Numbered from the stretch's first letter, positions 16,465 through 25,294 are shown. The stretch is DNA of 64,000 bases from an uncultured Caldilineaceae bacterium (GCA_951812725.1 OX638330.1:186001-250000); one strand, 5' to 3'. Notes: a model not told the origin generated them from the letters alone. Numbers and translations: made by a program.

Positions 16465-17090
16465 AACGCTCAACCCGATCAGTGGCCCCAGTCTCCACAA
16501 GAACCTCCGCTCAGTCACTCCCTAACCACTAACCACTGATCACTGACCACTAACCACTGCAGTTGTGCGGTCGGGCCTTCGGCCCTCCCTTGTGCAGGGG
16601 CTGCGCCCCCGCAACGCCCCCCTACAAAAACATGCCTCACCGACCGTGTGTGCTCATTCCAGCCGTGCGGCTCCAGCAGCATGTCTAGCCAACAGTGTCT
16701 CCTCCCCCACTTGCCGCCTCAACCCACCGACCATCGACCGCTAATCTCCGGTGTTCCCCTGACGACTGGTGTTCCACTAAAAACTGAAAACTAGAAACTG
16801 CAGTCCCGACCCATCGTCCTCATACCACCGGTGCGGCTCAACAACCTGGCGGCCGTCACCCGAATTCACAATCAAAGTTCCCGACTGACAGCGAAGATGA
16901 AGGGCTGCTCAAAACAGACGCTGCATGCGGCTGAGTAGTTACCGTAGTCAAAAGAGGTTGCTACTGTGGATCAAAAAAGAGGCCCTTCAAGCCCCTTCGC
17001 AGACTGAATCTATTCTATTCAGGCAAACTCAGTCCAGCCAAACGTATACGAGCCCTATCCCCTGAAGTTCCCCTAACCCCCGCCGTCCCC
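16465..17090. other. 626-bp gene-free spacer between convergent genes
   Basis: Lies between the GT39-like gene (+) and recJ (-). It is mostly the repeat element above. A duplicated roughly 19-bp CCCTAACCCCCGCCGTCC string (17071-17107) runs into the recJ stop codon. No convincing terminator is seen. Confidence 0.5.
16520..16942 (+). mobile_element. Incomplete copy of the GTAA inverted-repeat element
   Basis: Starts in the TGACCAC heptamer tract, carries the hairpin core at 16567 (GGGCC-TTC-GGCCC and GGGGC-TGC-GCCCC), and ends at 16926-16942 with TGCGGCTGAGTAGTTAC, which matches the right terminus of the 27291 copy. No left terminus or target duplication is seen. The right half (16680-16920) has diverged strongly. 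An older, left-truncated insertion is the likely reading. Confidence 0.6.
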
Positions 17091-19556
17091 CTAACCCCCG
17101 CCGTCCCCACCCAGCCCCAACGCCTTCACCTGCGCCCGCACGAAAAAACGTCTGTAAGCACGCACCTCCGCCAGCAACGCCTTCAACTCCTCCTGCAATA
17201 GTGCACGCTCCTCACTGTCACTCTCCCTCCCTTCCCCCGGCCTGATGCGCGCAACATCGCCGCTTTCCCACCCTTGGATACGCAACAGACCCTTCCGTTC
17301 CAGCCACAGCAGGCTGCAACGAATGACCTCTTCCGTTACCCCGAGGCGAGCGGCCAGCCTGTCAATCGGAAGCAGACCCTCCTCGACCTTGTCGCCCTGT
17401 GCCCCTTCCGTGCCAGTCTGCAGTGACCACTTGGCCATCCCTGCCACCTGCTTCAGTACCGCGTCGGGCTGCGCCTCGGCCGTGTCCCGGCCTATCAGAT
17501 AAAGTTCAGAAGGGGCCAGCCTCTCCACCAACCAGTCCAGCAGCTCCGGCGAAGGCGGACTGCTCCACAACACCACCGCACGGCCCGCTTCCGCCTCGGC
17601 CGCCTCCAGCCGCGACTGAAACGGAACCTCACCCAAACGCATACCTTCAGCAAACCACACCGCGCTGTCGAAACCGGGCAGCTCGGCCACCCCTACGCCT
17701 TCACGGCGCAGATCATGGAGCTTCCACTGTCCCGCCTGCCCATCCGCAGAACCTGCCGCCGCGGCCAGGCGCCCCGAACGCTCCGCCGGCCGGATCGCTT
17801 CGAGCGTCAGCTGCGGCGTCCGTTCACCGCCATACTCATTTACGCTCAGCGTATATGCAATATCTACAGGGCTGCTGGGCAGCTCCAAGTCTGCGCTGCG
17901 CCACCACAATACCGTCTGCTTCCGCTCCTCCCCATCCTGCAAAAGCAGCCGCCTGTGCACGCCTTCCCGTCCGATCCGGCGGTCCTGAACCACAGTCAGG
18001 CCGCGGCTGACAAATTTCGGCAGCGGGTTGCCGTTGCCGAAAGGAGCTAGCCTTTCGATCTCTTCCACCATCGACAGGCTCAACTCGGAGAAGGGCAGCG
18101 CCGCGTCGATAAGCAGTCCTTCCGGCCCAGCATCAATACGGTGCCGGTCGATCTGACGGCTCAGCTCGCGGCGAAAGCGGTCAATGTTCGCCGCCTCCAA
18201 CGTCACGCCCGCCGCGCCCGGGTGCCCGCCGTGATGGAGCAGCAGATCCGCGCACCCCGCGATCGACGCGCCGATATCCACCCCCGGCGTGCTGCGCGCG
18301 CTGCCCCGCGCCGGCTCCTCCGGTGGGCTGCACAGCAGCACCGTCGGCTTGTGATACTCCTCAACCAGCCGCGCTGCCACGATACCGATGATGCCTGCAT
18401 GCCAGTTGGGATTGGCGAGAACAATCGCATTGAAGTCCAGCAGAACGGGGTCCCGCTCCAGCATGTCAAAAGCCGTCTGCGCGATCTGGCTGGTCAGCAG
18501 TCGCCTCTCGTTGTTCAGCCGCTCCATCCGCGCAGCCAGCTGCCCCGCGCGGATCGCGTCACCGGTGGTCAGCAGTTCAACCGCCACCGTCGCATCATCC
18601 AGCCGCCCCAGCGCGTTCATGCGCGGCCCGATCTGAAAGCCTATCGACTGCGCATCTACGCTTTCCGGGGAAAGACGAGCGCTCTCCATCAGCGCCTTCA
18701 AACCGATCCGTTCCGTCCGCCGCAGCCTGTCCAACCCGACCTGAAGCAGGTAACGAGTGTCATGCATCTGCTCCGCCACATCGGCAACAATACCCAACGC
18801 AACCAGATCAAGGAACTGGGCCGCGCCATCGCCATCTCCCGCCAGCTCGTATAGCTGCTGCACCAGCTTGAAAGCCACCCCCACCCCGGGCAGCGTGCGC
18901 AGCGGATCGCCGGCGCGCAGAAACTTGGGATTGACGATCGCGTCCGCCCTGCGCACGCTCTGGTCTCCAACCAGTTCTGCCGGTTCACCGCAGGGGGGGT
19001 CTGCGCCTGCTTCGACGTCCGCGAACTCGGCCGGCAAGTCATGGTGGTCCGTCACAACGACCGTCAGTCCCGCATCCTTGGCAATCCCGATCCCCTCGCC
19101 ATCGGCAATACCTGTGTCGCAGGTCAGCAGCACGTGCGGCTCGAAACTCGCATCTTCCAACAACGCGCGCAGCTTCAAAGCGTGGATTCCGTGCCCTTCG
19201 CTGAAACGGTTCGGTACATGAAAACGGACGCGTTGCGGCCCCGCCAGCTCCTGCAGCGCCGCCACCAGCACCGTCGTGCTCGTCTGGCCGTCCACGTCGA
19301 AGTCCCCCCACACCAGGAAGTTCTTACCCTCGCGGATCGCATCGAACAGCGTCCGCGCGGCCTGCTCCAGCCCAACCAGCGCGCTCGGCCGCGCCGGCCT
19401 GTAGGCCCCGCTGTCCAGAAAAGGCAGAGCCTTTTCCGGCGTATCGAACGCCCGCTGCGCCAGCAATTCCGCCACCAGCGGATGCCCACCCACCGCCGCG
19501 CGCAGCGCCGCCGAAGGTTCAACATGAGGCCTCAGGATCCAGGGTTGGGAAGGCAT
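17091..19556 (-). CDS. recJ: Single-stranded-DNA-specific exonuclease RecJ
   Basis: Degrades single-stranded DNA 5'-3' in recombination and mismatch/base-excision repair. It has the DHH-family core: D-F-D-V-D-G near residue 85, D-T-G-I-A-D-G, T-D-H-H-D near 167, a linker with N-A-L-G-R, and the DHHA1 motif H-H-G-G-H-P-G-A-A-G near 425. An OB-like region follows. At 821 residues it is about 250 longer than E. coli RecJ. The extra C-terminus contains a winged-helix-looking segment (R-L-A-A-R-L-G-V-T-E-E-V-I) and a helical tail. The ATG start at 19556 is the first one and is well placed. The stop lies in a small tandem duplication. Confidence 0.9.
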   Translation of the reverse strand: MPSQPWILRPHVEPSAALRAAVGGHPLVAELLAQRAFDTPEKALPFLDSGAYRPARPSALVGLEQAARTLFDAIREGKNFLVWGDFDVDGQTSTTVLVAALQELAGPQRVRFHVPNRFSEGHGIHALKLRALLEDASFEPHVLLTCDTGIADGEGIGIAKDAGLTVVVTDHHDLPAEFADVEAGADPPCGEPAELVGDQSVRRADAIVNPKFLRAGDPLRTLPGVGVAFKLVQQLYELAGDGDGAAQFLDLVALGIVADVAEQMHDTRYLLQVGLDRLRRTERIGLKALMESARLSPESVDAQSIGFQIGPRMNALGRLDDATVAVELLTTGDAIRAGQLAARMERLNNERRLLTSQIAQTAFDMLERDPVLLDFNAIVLANPNWHAGIIGIVAARLVEEYHKPTVLLCSPPEEPARGSARSTPGVDIGASIAGCADLLLHHGGHPGAAGVTLEAANIDRFRRELSRQIDRHRIDAGPEGLLIDAALPFSELSLSMVEEIERLAPFGNGNPLPKFVSRGLTVVQDRRIGREGVHRRLLLQDGEERKQTVLWWRSADLELPSSPVDIAYTLSVNEYGGERTPQLTLEAIRPAERSGRLAAAAGSADGQAGQWKLHDLRREGVGVAELPGFDSAVWFAEGMRLGEVPFQSRLEAAEAEAGRAVVLWSSPPSPELLDWLVERLAPSELYLIGRDTAEAQPDAVLKQVAGMAKWSLQTGTEGAQGDKVEEGLLPIDRLAARLGVTEEVIRCSLLWLERKGLLRIQGWESGDVARIRPGEGRESDSEERALLQEELKALLAEVRAYRRFFVRAQVKALGLGGDGGG

Positions 19557-19593
19557 AGGGGATTGTGTGAGAAGCTCTATTAGAGTGCTGAAT

Positions 19594-20238
19594 TCAGAAC
19601 TGCCAGTTGTTTCCCTGAATTACAGCGCTGATTTCTTCCTCGAGAGCGGCAAATGCGCTCAACTGTCGCAGCGGCGAAAAGTCCTCTATGAACTCTGTAA
19701 CCAGGCGCGCGTGTCTTGCCACAGGGAAATTCCTTTGCCGGCGTCTATTGAGGTCACTGGCCTGTCTGAGTAGCTCGTTCAGGACACCCTTTGGATCAGG
19801 TATACTTTCCAGGCAAGTTACAGCGGGCAATCTTAATCGTCCCGCATAGCGCCTGTTCCCCGCTGCGGCCCTGATTGCGGCTCCATCAATCAGTGACCAA
19901 GCCTCCTGCATCCGAACAGGAATAACGCAGACGAAAGTAGGTGACAGTCCTTTTGGCAAGAGATTCGCTGCCTTCACTATCTCCTGCACTCGCTTTTCTC
20001 GTGACTCCCTGTCCACATCTCGGTGAAATAACAAGAGATCGCAGGGATAAGAAACGAAACTAACCCTTAACTTGTCAGTCAACCTTAGTGTGTCAGGAAG
20101 AGGCACAAACCTCAGATCTGCTCAAGCCGACTGAACAAGACAGCGTACTCCATTTTCAATGAGCAACCTGTCCAGAATAGGGAGGAAACTAACATCGCTG
20201 CTTCCTTCGGCAAGAAGTGTATAGCGGAGTTCATCCAT
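19594..20238 (-). pseudogene. TOPRIM-type (DUF4276-like) protein interrupted by an in-frame UGA
   Basis: Reading from ATG 20238 the frame gives M-D-E-L-R-Y-T-L-L-A-E-G-S-S-D-V, the TOPRIM-like glutamate strand, for 38 codons. It then meets TGA at 20122-20124 and continues in the same frame to 19594 (A-D-L-R-F, D-L-L-L-F-H-R-D-V-D, and I-P-V-R-M-Q-E-A-W). The D-x-D-like H-R-D-V-D and the E-A-W motif fit DUF4276/TOPRIM nucleases. ATG lies two bases after the stop of the ATPase gene, so the two form a pair. The residue at the UGA would be Trp by a single G-to-A change. It is thus probably a recent nonsense mutation. GTG 20106 could restart only the C-terminal 170 residues. Confidence 0.7.
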
Positions 20239-20240
20239 CG

Positions 20241-21674
20241 TCAGTACAATTCCGAATTTCCGATTTGTAAACTGAGCTGGCTGCCGTTATCTGGAATTGG
20301 ATTCAGAAAATACAACAGTCTTCCTTTCATCACGGCTTTCTTTTCAGGAGCTGCAACGCTGCGCCAAGTGTTCGGCAGCCACCTGAATACGGCCTTCTGA
20401 AAGCGTTTTCCATTGAGGATAGCCTGTTCAGTCTCTGCGATGAGCAGACTCTCTGCAGGAACCAGGTGCACGACCGCCGGGGAGTATGTATTAACGATTA
20501 CTTGGCGCAGCGGGTTATCCGTGGCGACAGATCGGGTGACGTCGACCGCTATGTCATGCAGCAACTCCAACATGGCTGCAATTCGCCCGGGGTGAATTCC
20601 GTTTTCAGGCTCCTCCAGGCAGATGACGCCCTGAGCAGAGGGATCAAGCGCAAGCACAGCCAGTGCCAGAAATCGGAGCGTGCCGTCAGACAGAGAACGC
20701 GCTGGATGAGTTGTGCCGTTCTTGTCCCGCACTTGGAGAGTCAGTAACTGCCTCTTCTCATCTCTGTCGATGCTGACCTCAAAGACTTCATCGATTAGCT
20801 CCGACAATCTCAAAGCAATCTGTTCATAGACCCAGGTATCATGGTCGTCAGAATCTGCCTGATTCCCATTGTGCGCCAGCGCATAGAGTGTGGCAGGCAG
20901 ATGGGAGCCATCTGGGCGCATCCCCGGAGGCGTCATATACTCGTCCGGTCGGCGCAGCGAAGACGGTTCCAGTTGGAGAAGACGCCACGACTGCATCTCT
21001 CGCCGGGCAAGTAGAGACGTAGGACTTTCGGTCGCGTTGACGGTCGAAAGTACGGTGCGGGGAAGGTTGCTCGCAGAGAATGATTGAGGGCGTCCACTGC
21101 TGCCACCATCCTGGTGTAATCGGATGACCCTATTTCCCTCGTGCTCTGCAGTAGAAATGAAGGGAGCAGCCCTGCGCCCCTTTACAACCGAATTTCGCCA
21201 ATCTTTCGCGCTATGATGGAATCGCAGGTGTCTCCACGCCTCGCCAAGTTTGATGTGTTCCAGGCTCTCCTTTACAAGCTCAAATGAACCCGAAAGCGGT
21301 AGTCGCTCATCAACGCGATAAGCCAGTTCCAATGAGTAGCGCAGAAAGGTAAACGTAGCTTTTGCTTTCTGACCCAAATCGTCAACACCTTCATCAGGGA
21401 CAATCATCTCCGCTGTGAACGACATGCTTTCAGCGTACTCGTTGCCGATTCGATGGAACAGACTCTGAACCGAAGTTGCCTTTTCTTCTTCGGCTCGAAC
21501 TGACGCCGCCGCATCAACGAACGTGTCGCTGGCAAGTCGGCTCAGGAACTGTATCGCATCAAACAAGTTGGACTTACCCGTCCCGTTCGCGCCGGCGATA
21601 CAAGTGAAAGGGCCAAAGCGGACATCGACATCGACCAGGTTCTTGAAGCCGGATACGTGCAGTCTGGTTAACAC
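20241..21674 (-). CDS. AAA/SMC-type ATPase (AAA_21, OLD/PARIS-like ATPase subunit)
   Basis: ABC/SMC-fold ATPase of 477 residues: Walker A G-A-N-G-T-G-K-S-N (28-36), a long middle insertion, signature-like L-S-D-G-T-L-R, then V-I-C-L-E-E-P-E-N-G-I-H-P (Walker B plus D-loop). N-terminal R-L-H-V-S-G-F-K-N-L is typical of the family. GTG 21674 is chosen because a perfect GGAGG sits four bases upstream; the longer GTG at 21713 has no such site. It pairs with the TOPRIM gene downstream, the arrangement of OLD-like and PARIS-like anti-phage modules. A defence role is an inference. Confidence 0.82.
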   Translation of the reverse strand: MLTRLHVSGFKNLVDVDVRFGPFTCIAGANGTGKSNLFDAIQFLSRLASDTFVDAAASVRAEEEKATSVQSLFHRIGNEYAESMSFTAEMIVPDEGVDDLGQKAKATFTFLRYSLELAYRVDERLPLSGSFELVKESLEHIKLGEAWRHLRFHHSAKDWRNSVVKGRRAAPFISTAEHEGNRVIRLHQDGGSSGRPQSFSASNLPRTVLSTVNATESPTSLLARREMQSWRLLQLEPSSLRRPDEYMTPPGMRPDGSHLPATLYALAHNGNQADSDDHDTWVYEQIALRLSELIDEVFEVSIDRDEKRQLLTLQVRDKNGTTHPARSLSDGTLRFLALAVLALDPSAQGVICLEEPENGIHPGRIAAMLELLHDIAVDVTRSVATDNPLRQVIVNTYSPAVVHLVPAESLLIAETEQAILNGKRFQKAVFRWLPNTWRSVAAPEKKAVMKGRLLYFLNPIPDNGSQLSLQIGNSELY

Positions 21675-21709
21675 AGAACCTCCAATCGTCCCTGAACCAA
21701 CCAAGCCCT

Positions 21710-21907
21710 TCACACGCGAATCTGCTCGAAGAACAGTTTCGAAACATCAATACGTTCACCCGCGTGCTCGATCGTAACGCTGACAATCTTCCAGTCGGCC
21801 TCGAATACAATCAGAACACCCTAATTTACATCGCCGGTCTCAACGGTCTTCGCGTCCGAAAAACTGATCAGGAGCGTATCTGCACCCTGAAAGCATCTTA
21901 CATCCAT
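21710..21907 (-). pseudogene. DUF2283-like gene broken by an in-frame UAG
   Basis: The minus strand from ATG 21907 encodes C-F-Q-G-A-D-T-L-L-I-S-F-S-D-A and V-E-T-G-D-V-N. A TAG at 21821-21823 follows, then G-V-L-I-V-F-E-A-D and I-V-S-V-T-I-E-H-A to a TGA at 21710. D-T-L-L-I-S-F-S and the V-x-x-I-E-x-A close match the 65-residue DUF2283 fold, often a small partner of toxin-like genes. It directly precedes the ATPase gene. The stop falls mid-fold, so no functional protein is expected. Confidence 0.65.
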
Positions 21908-21940
21908 TTCGCTCCCGCAATGGCGTTCAGAGAGTCTTGC

Positions 21941-22855
21941 CTAAAACGCCAGCTCCTGCACTTCCTCCAACGTGAATTCCAGCTCTCTCTCCAAATCCAC
22001 GTCGGAAAACTCCTCCTCGTCGTACGCTTCCAGGTCTCCCGCCACAGTGCCGCGGTCGCAGTGCGAGCGATAGATGCAATAGCTACAGTAACGCTTCCGA
22101 TTCTCGTCCGTATCCGGCACTTTAGGGAAGTCCCTCACCTTTTCCCCGCGCAGAATCTCATTCAGTATCTGCCCGAACCGGTCGCGAATGTCAGCATGCT
22201 TAGCACTGTCGTAACGAAAAGTTTCAGCCTCCGCCGGCGCCGCAGTGAACCAGTACCGCATCTCCACCTGTTCAGGCGCCAATGGACCCCAGGGCAGTCC
22301 CGCGCTCGCCTCCACCAGCACAAACGGATACACCAGCGTCTGCATGCGCTGCCGCAACATCGAACGCTGTGTCACCCGCTTAGTGGTCTTCCAGTCGAGA
22401 ATCACCGCCCGCCGGTCTTCCCCATCTCCACCCACCGCGATCATGTCGTAGCGAGCCGCCAACCGGTACTGGCCGCCCTCCACCGCCAAAGGCGCGCTCA
22501 ATACACGCTCGACCTCAACCACGTCCGTCGGTAAGTCGGCCGGCCGGTGCCGCAAATAGCTCTCGAACCATTCATCCAAAGGATAATCCAGCCCCTCAGT
22601 CAGTAAATCAGTCGACAATCCGGCCTCTGCCCGTTCCACCAGTTGATGAAACTGTCTCCCCTGTCTCATCATCTGCTCATGCGCGTCGTAGGGCGCGGCC
22701 TCTAACGCCGGCCACGAAAGCTGCTCCACATAGGCCAGCCAGAACCGGCGCGGGCAGTTCACATAAGATTGCAAGCTCGACTGGCTGAAGGCAAAGGTCG
22801 AGGGGAGTTCTAAAGGCACGGGGATCAATTCTCTCTGTATGTCCGGGCGGCACAT
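21941..22855 (-). CDS. PD-(D/E)XK nuclease with probable 4Fe-4S cluster (RecB/Cas4-like)
   Basis: Single-domain nuclease of 304 residues. It has S-x-x-x-Y-x-x-C34-P-R-R-F at the N-terminus, H70 in the RecB-type position, D137 in Y-D-M-I, and D154-W-K156 (the D-x-K strand). Three cysteines follow: C257, C260 and C266 in Y-C-S-Y-C-I-Y-R-S-H-C. With C34 these make the four-cysteine Fe-S arrangement of AddB/Cas4/RecB-domain nucleases. It is not next to a helicase or to cas genes. The longer frame upstream is antisense to rraA; the start at ATG 22855 lies just after a good promoter. It would cut DNA ends or single strands. Confidence 0.82.
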   Translation of the reverse strand: MCRPDIQRELIPVPLELPSTFAFSQSSLQSYVNCPRRFWLAYVEQLSWPALEAAPYDAHEQMMRQGRQFHQLVERAEAGLSTDLLTEGLDYPLDEWFESYLRHRPADLPTDVVEVERVLSAPLAVEGGQYRLAARYDMIAVGGDGEDRRAVILDWKTTKRVTQRSMLRQRMQTLVYPFVLVEASAGLPWGPLAPEQVEMRYWFTAAPAEAETFRYDSAKHADIRDRFGQILNEILRGEKVRDFPKVPDTDENRKRYCSYCIYRSHCDRGTVAGDLEAYDEEEFSDVDLERELEFTLEEVQELAF

Positions 22856-22876
22856 GAACGATTGGTACCTGCCGTC

Positions 22877-22906
22877 ATTGTAGCACACAAGTTCGCGCCC
22901 CCTCAA
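22877..22906 (-). promoter_or_regulatory. Sigma-70-like promoter for the PD-(D/E)XK nuclease
   Basis: On the minus strand TTGAGG (22906-22901) and TACAAT (22882-22877) are separated by 18 bp. The predicted start of transcription is only about 15 nt before the ATG, so the leader would be very short. Confidence 0.6.
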
Positions 22907-23164
22907 CCGAATCAGCAAGTTAGACCGCATCCCCCAAATAAACATCATCGTGCGCCTCACGACCGCACCCGGCCTACATGACAGTTCTGCGCAACCAGCG
23001 CTCAGAAACTGGCCGTCAATCCTTTGCCACTGCCATATTCCCAAAAGCCCTTCCGCTTGCGGGAAACGCCTTCTTCGCATACCATCAGAGAACCATCGCG
23101 CCCTACCCGAACCGCGGCGCACCCATTCAAGCCATCCGGATCCACCAGTTGAGGAATTAGCCAT

Positions 23165-23962
23165 ATGAGCAGGCCCACCCACGACTATTCTGCCATCGAG
23201 GTCCCCTCCGCCGGCGTCTCCCTGCCCGTCGACGGCGGCCCTGTCACCCGCCCGTCCGCGGACCTTATAGAGCAGTTGCATGATGTCAGCACCGCCACCG
23301 CCAGCGCCACCATGCACCGCTTTGGCATCCGCCACACATTCATCCAGGGCCCCCTGCCGCGCACACCCGGCGCCAAAGTCGTGGGCCCGGCCGTAACGCT
23401 CGCCTTTATGCCCCAGCGTGAAGATGTCTTTTCCGGCGCCGCCCAGGAAGGCGCCGAAAAACGCGGAGCACTCTGGGCCGTCTTCGAGACAGTCGAAACC
23501 GGTGACATCCTCGTCATCCAGGCCTTTGCCAGCCGTTACACCGGCTGCGTCGGCGAAATGCTGGCCACCTACTTCAAAGGCCGCGGCGGCGCAGGCATCG
23601 TCGTCGACGGCTGCGTGCGCGACTGGCCCAACATCCAGCAAGTCGGCGTGCCCCTCTGGACCGTCGGCTTTACCCCCAACTACGCATCCCAGGCCGAGCT
23701 TTTCCCCTGGGGGCTGAACGTTCCCGTCAACATCAGCAACGTACTCGTTCTGCCGGGCGACGCCATTATCGCCGATGACGACGGCGCCGTCGTCGTCCCC
23801 CGCCAGATGATCCCCCTCGTCCTGGAGCACACGCTCGAACACGAAGAGTGGGAGGTCTTCAGCCGCATCAAGCTTGCCGAAGGCGGCGCCCTCAGCAAAT
23901 ACTATCCGCTCAACGACGAAGGCTGGGCCGAGTACCAGGAGTGGAAGAAGCAAAACGGATAA
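23165..23962 (+). CDS. RraA-family protein (HMG/oxaloacetate aldolase-decarboxylase-like)
   Basis: Member of the RraA/YER010C fold: G-V-x-V-D-G-C-V-R-D (about residues 141-150), V-G-P-A-V-T-L near 75, and P-G-D-A-I-I-A-D-D-D-G-A-V-V-V-P. These form the divalent-metal and keto-acid site of 4-hydroxy-4-methyl-2-oxoglutarate aldolases and oxaloacetate decarboxylases. Bacterial homologues are often labelled RNase E inhibitor, but that role needs RNase E and is less likely for a catabolic neighbour. The 265 residues include a 30-residue N-terminal lead. The FAH-family gene follows 43 bp downstream on the same strand, probably one operon for keto-acid breakdown. Confidence 0.82.
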   Translation: MSRPTHDYSAIEVPSAGVSLPVDGGPVTRPSADLIEQLHDVSTATASATMHRFGIRHTFIQGPLPRTPGAKVVGPAVTLAFMPQREDVFSGAAQEGAEKRGALWAVFETVETGDILVIQAFASRYTGCVGEMLATYFKGRGGAGIVVDGCVRDWPNIQQVGVPLWTVGFTPNYASQAELFPWGLNVPVNISNVLVLPGDAIIADDDGAVVVPRQMIPLVLEHTLEHEEWEVFSRIKLAEGGALSKYYPLNDEGWAEYQEWKKQNG

Positions 23963-24005
23963 TCCGGCAAAATCAACCTGCCCACCAGTGAAGGAGCAAG
24001 CGCCA

Positions 24006-24821
24006 ATGTATCTCACTCGACACAGTTCATCTGCCGGGCCGCGCTGGGCGGTCGATGGAAACCTGCTTCCCGCCGGCGTGACACTCAGCACACTGCTGGC
24101 CCTTCCCGCCAACAATCTGCCATCACTGCTGACCGAGCTTGCAACAAACGATGCCGCCGCCGGCGCACTGCTCGCGCCGCTCGATGACCAGCAGGAAGTC
24201 TGGGGCAGCGGCGTCACCTACCTGCGCAGCCGTGATGCCCGCAAGGCCGAATCCGAAACCGCGGCCGACGTATATCAGCAGGTCTACGACGCCGCACGCC
24301 CCGAAATCTTCTTCAAGCAGATAGGCTGGCGCACAGTCGGCCACGGCCAACCCGTCCGCATCCGCGCCGACACCACCTGGAACGTGCCCGAGCCCGAGCT
24401 GTGTCTCGTCATCAACGCCGCCGGTCAGATCGTCGGCTACACCGTCGGCAACGACATGTCCAGCCGCGACATCGAGGGCGAAAATCCCCTCTACCTCCCC
24501 CAGGCCAAAACCTATGACGGCTCGGCCGGAGTCGGCCCCGGCATCCGCCTCGTCGCAGCCGACGCGCTCACCGACCTCGCCATCAGCCTCGAAATCGAAC
24601 GGGACGGAGCAATCGCCTTCGCCGGCGAAACCTCCACCAGCCAGATGAAGCGCACCTTCCCCGATCTCGCCGAATACCTGGTGCGCGAGTTGGCCTTCCC
24701 GTACGGAGCGCTGCTCATGACCGGCACCGGCATCGTCCCGCCCGACGAGTTCACCCTGCAAAGCGGCGATATCGTCCGGATAACGATCGACGGCATGACC
24801 CTGGAGAATACGATAGCGTAA
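24006..24821 (+). CDS. Fumarylacetoacetate hydrolase (FAH) family protein
   Basis: Cytosolic hydrolase, isomerase or decarboxylase acting on acyl-pyruvate or hydroxymuconate-like keto acids. The FAH core has E-P-E-L-C-L-V-I (metal-ligand glutamates, about residues 128-135), G-Y-T-V-G-N-D-M-S-S-R-D near 143, K-T-Y-D-G, and M-T-G-T-G-I-V-P-P near the C-terminus. ATG 24006 has a ribosome site (AAGGAG nine bases upstream). The 271 residues are the usual length. With the RraA-like gene it suggests degradation of an aromatic or sugar-acid product; the exact substrate is not visible. Confidence 0.82.
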   Translation: MYLTRHSSSAGPRWAVDGNLLPAGVTLSTLLALPANNLPSLLTELATNDAAAGALLAPLDDQQEVWGSGVTYLRSRDARKAESETAADVYQQVYDAARPEIFFKQIGWRTVGHGQPVRIRADTTWNVPEPELCLVINAAGQIVGYTVGNDMSSRDIEGENPLYLPQAKTYDGSAGVGPGIRLVAADALTDLAISLEIERDGAIAFAGETSTSQMKRTFPDLAEYLVRELAFPYGALLMTGTGIVPPDEFTLQSGDIVRITIDGMTLENTIA

Positions 24822-24934
24822 GACCTGCGGAATGAAAGAAGACGCACCGCCGACACAACTGGTTCTTGAATGAAACGCCGGAACGTGCCGTCTGAGAAGT
24901 CCTATTTTGAGACTTTTGAGAGGAGAGTCACAAA

Positions 24935-25192
24935 GTGGCTACATTGGAGGGCAACAAGGTTGAGTTGGCGCAAGTAGTTTCTCGGGATCCCGAAGTCCAC
25001 AGCGACGACCTCGTGTTCGCCGGCACGCGAGTTCCCGTTGAGACACTCGTGGCCTATCTTATAAAGAGTTCTTCGATCGCAGAATTCCTAATGGATTTTC
25101 CCACTGTCGAACGATGGCAGGTTGAGTCCTATCTTGAGTTCTCACCCGCAGCAATTGATCACTTGCGATCAGATCTTGCGACTACTGCTTGA
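24935..25192 (+). CDS. DUF433-domain protein (antitoxin-like)
   Basis: An 85-residue protein with the DUF433 pattern: V-F-A-G-T-R-V-P-V-E-T-L-V-A-Y-L, then E-F-L-x-D-F-P-T-V. DUF433 proteins are small helical DNA-binding-like proteins, frequently the antitoxin beside a DUF5615/PIN-like toxin. GTG 24935 follows GAGAGGAG with good spacing. No toxin gene follows: the next ATG gives only a 12-codon frame. It is an orphan, perhaps a remnant of a toxin-antitoxin pair. Confidence 0.65.
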   Translation: MATLEGNKVELAQVVSRDPEVHSDDLVFAGTRVPVETLVAYLIKSSSIAEFLMDFPTVERWQVESYLEFSPAAIDHLRSDLATTA

Positions 25193-25294
25193 CATGAATC
25201 TCGACAATCCATCTGTCAATCCTCCCACATAACCTGGATTCTCAACCTTGCTTCACGACCTCTGAACGTCCTTCACATCCAACAGGAACCTCCA

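Noticed and set aside
20238..20241. Selenocysteine at the UGA of the TOPRIM gene
   Set aside because: No SECIS-like hairpin is evident after the codon, and family knowledge suggests Trp at this place; a nonsense mutation is simpler.
22856..24217. A 758-codon minus-strand frame joining the nuclease to sequence upstream
   Set aside because: The upstream part is antisense to rraA and the FAH gene and has no conserved content; the promoter and start at 22855 define the real gene.
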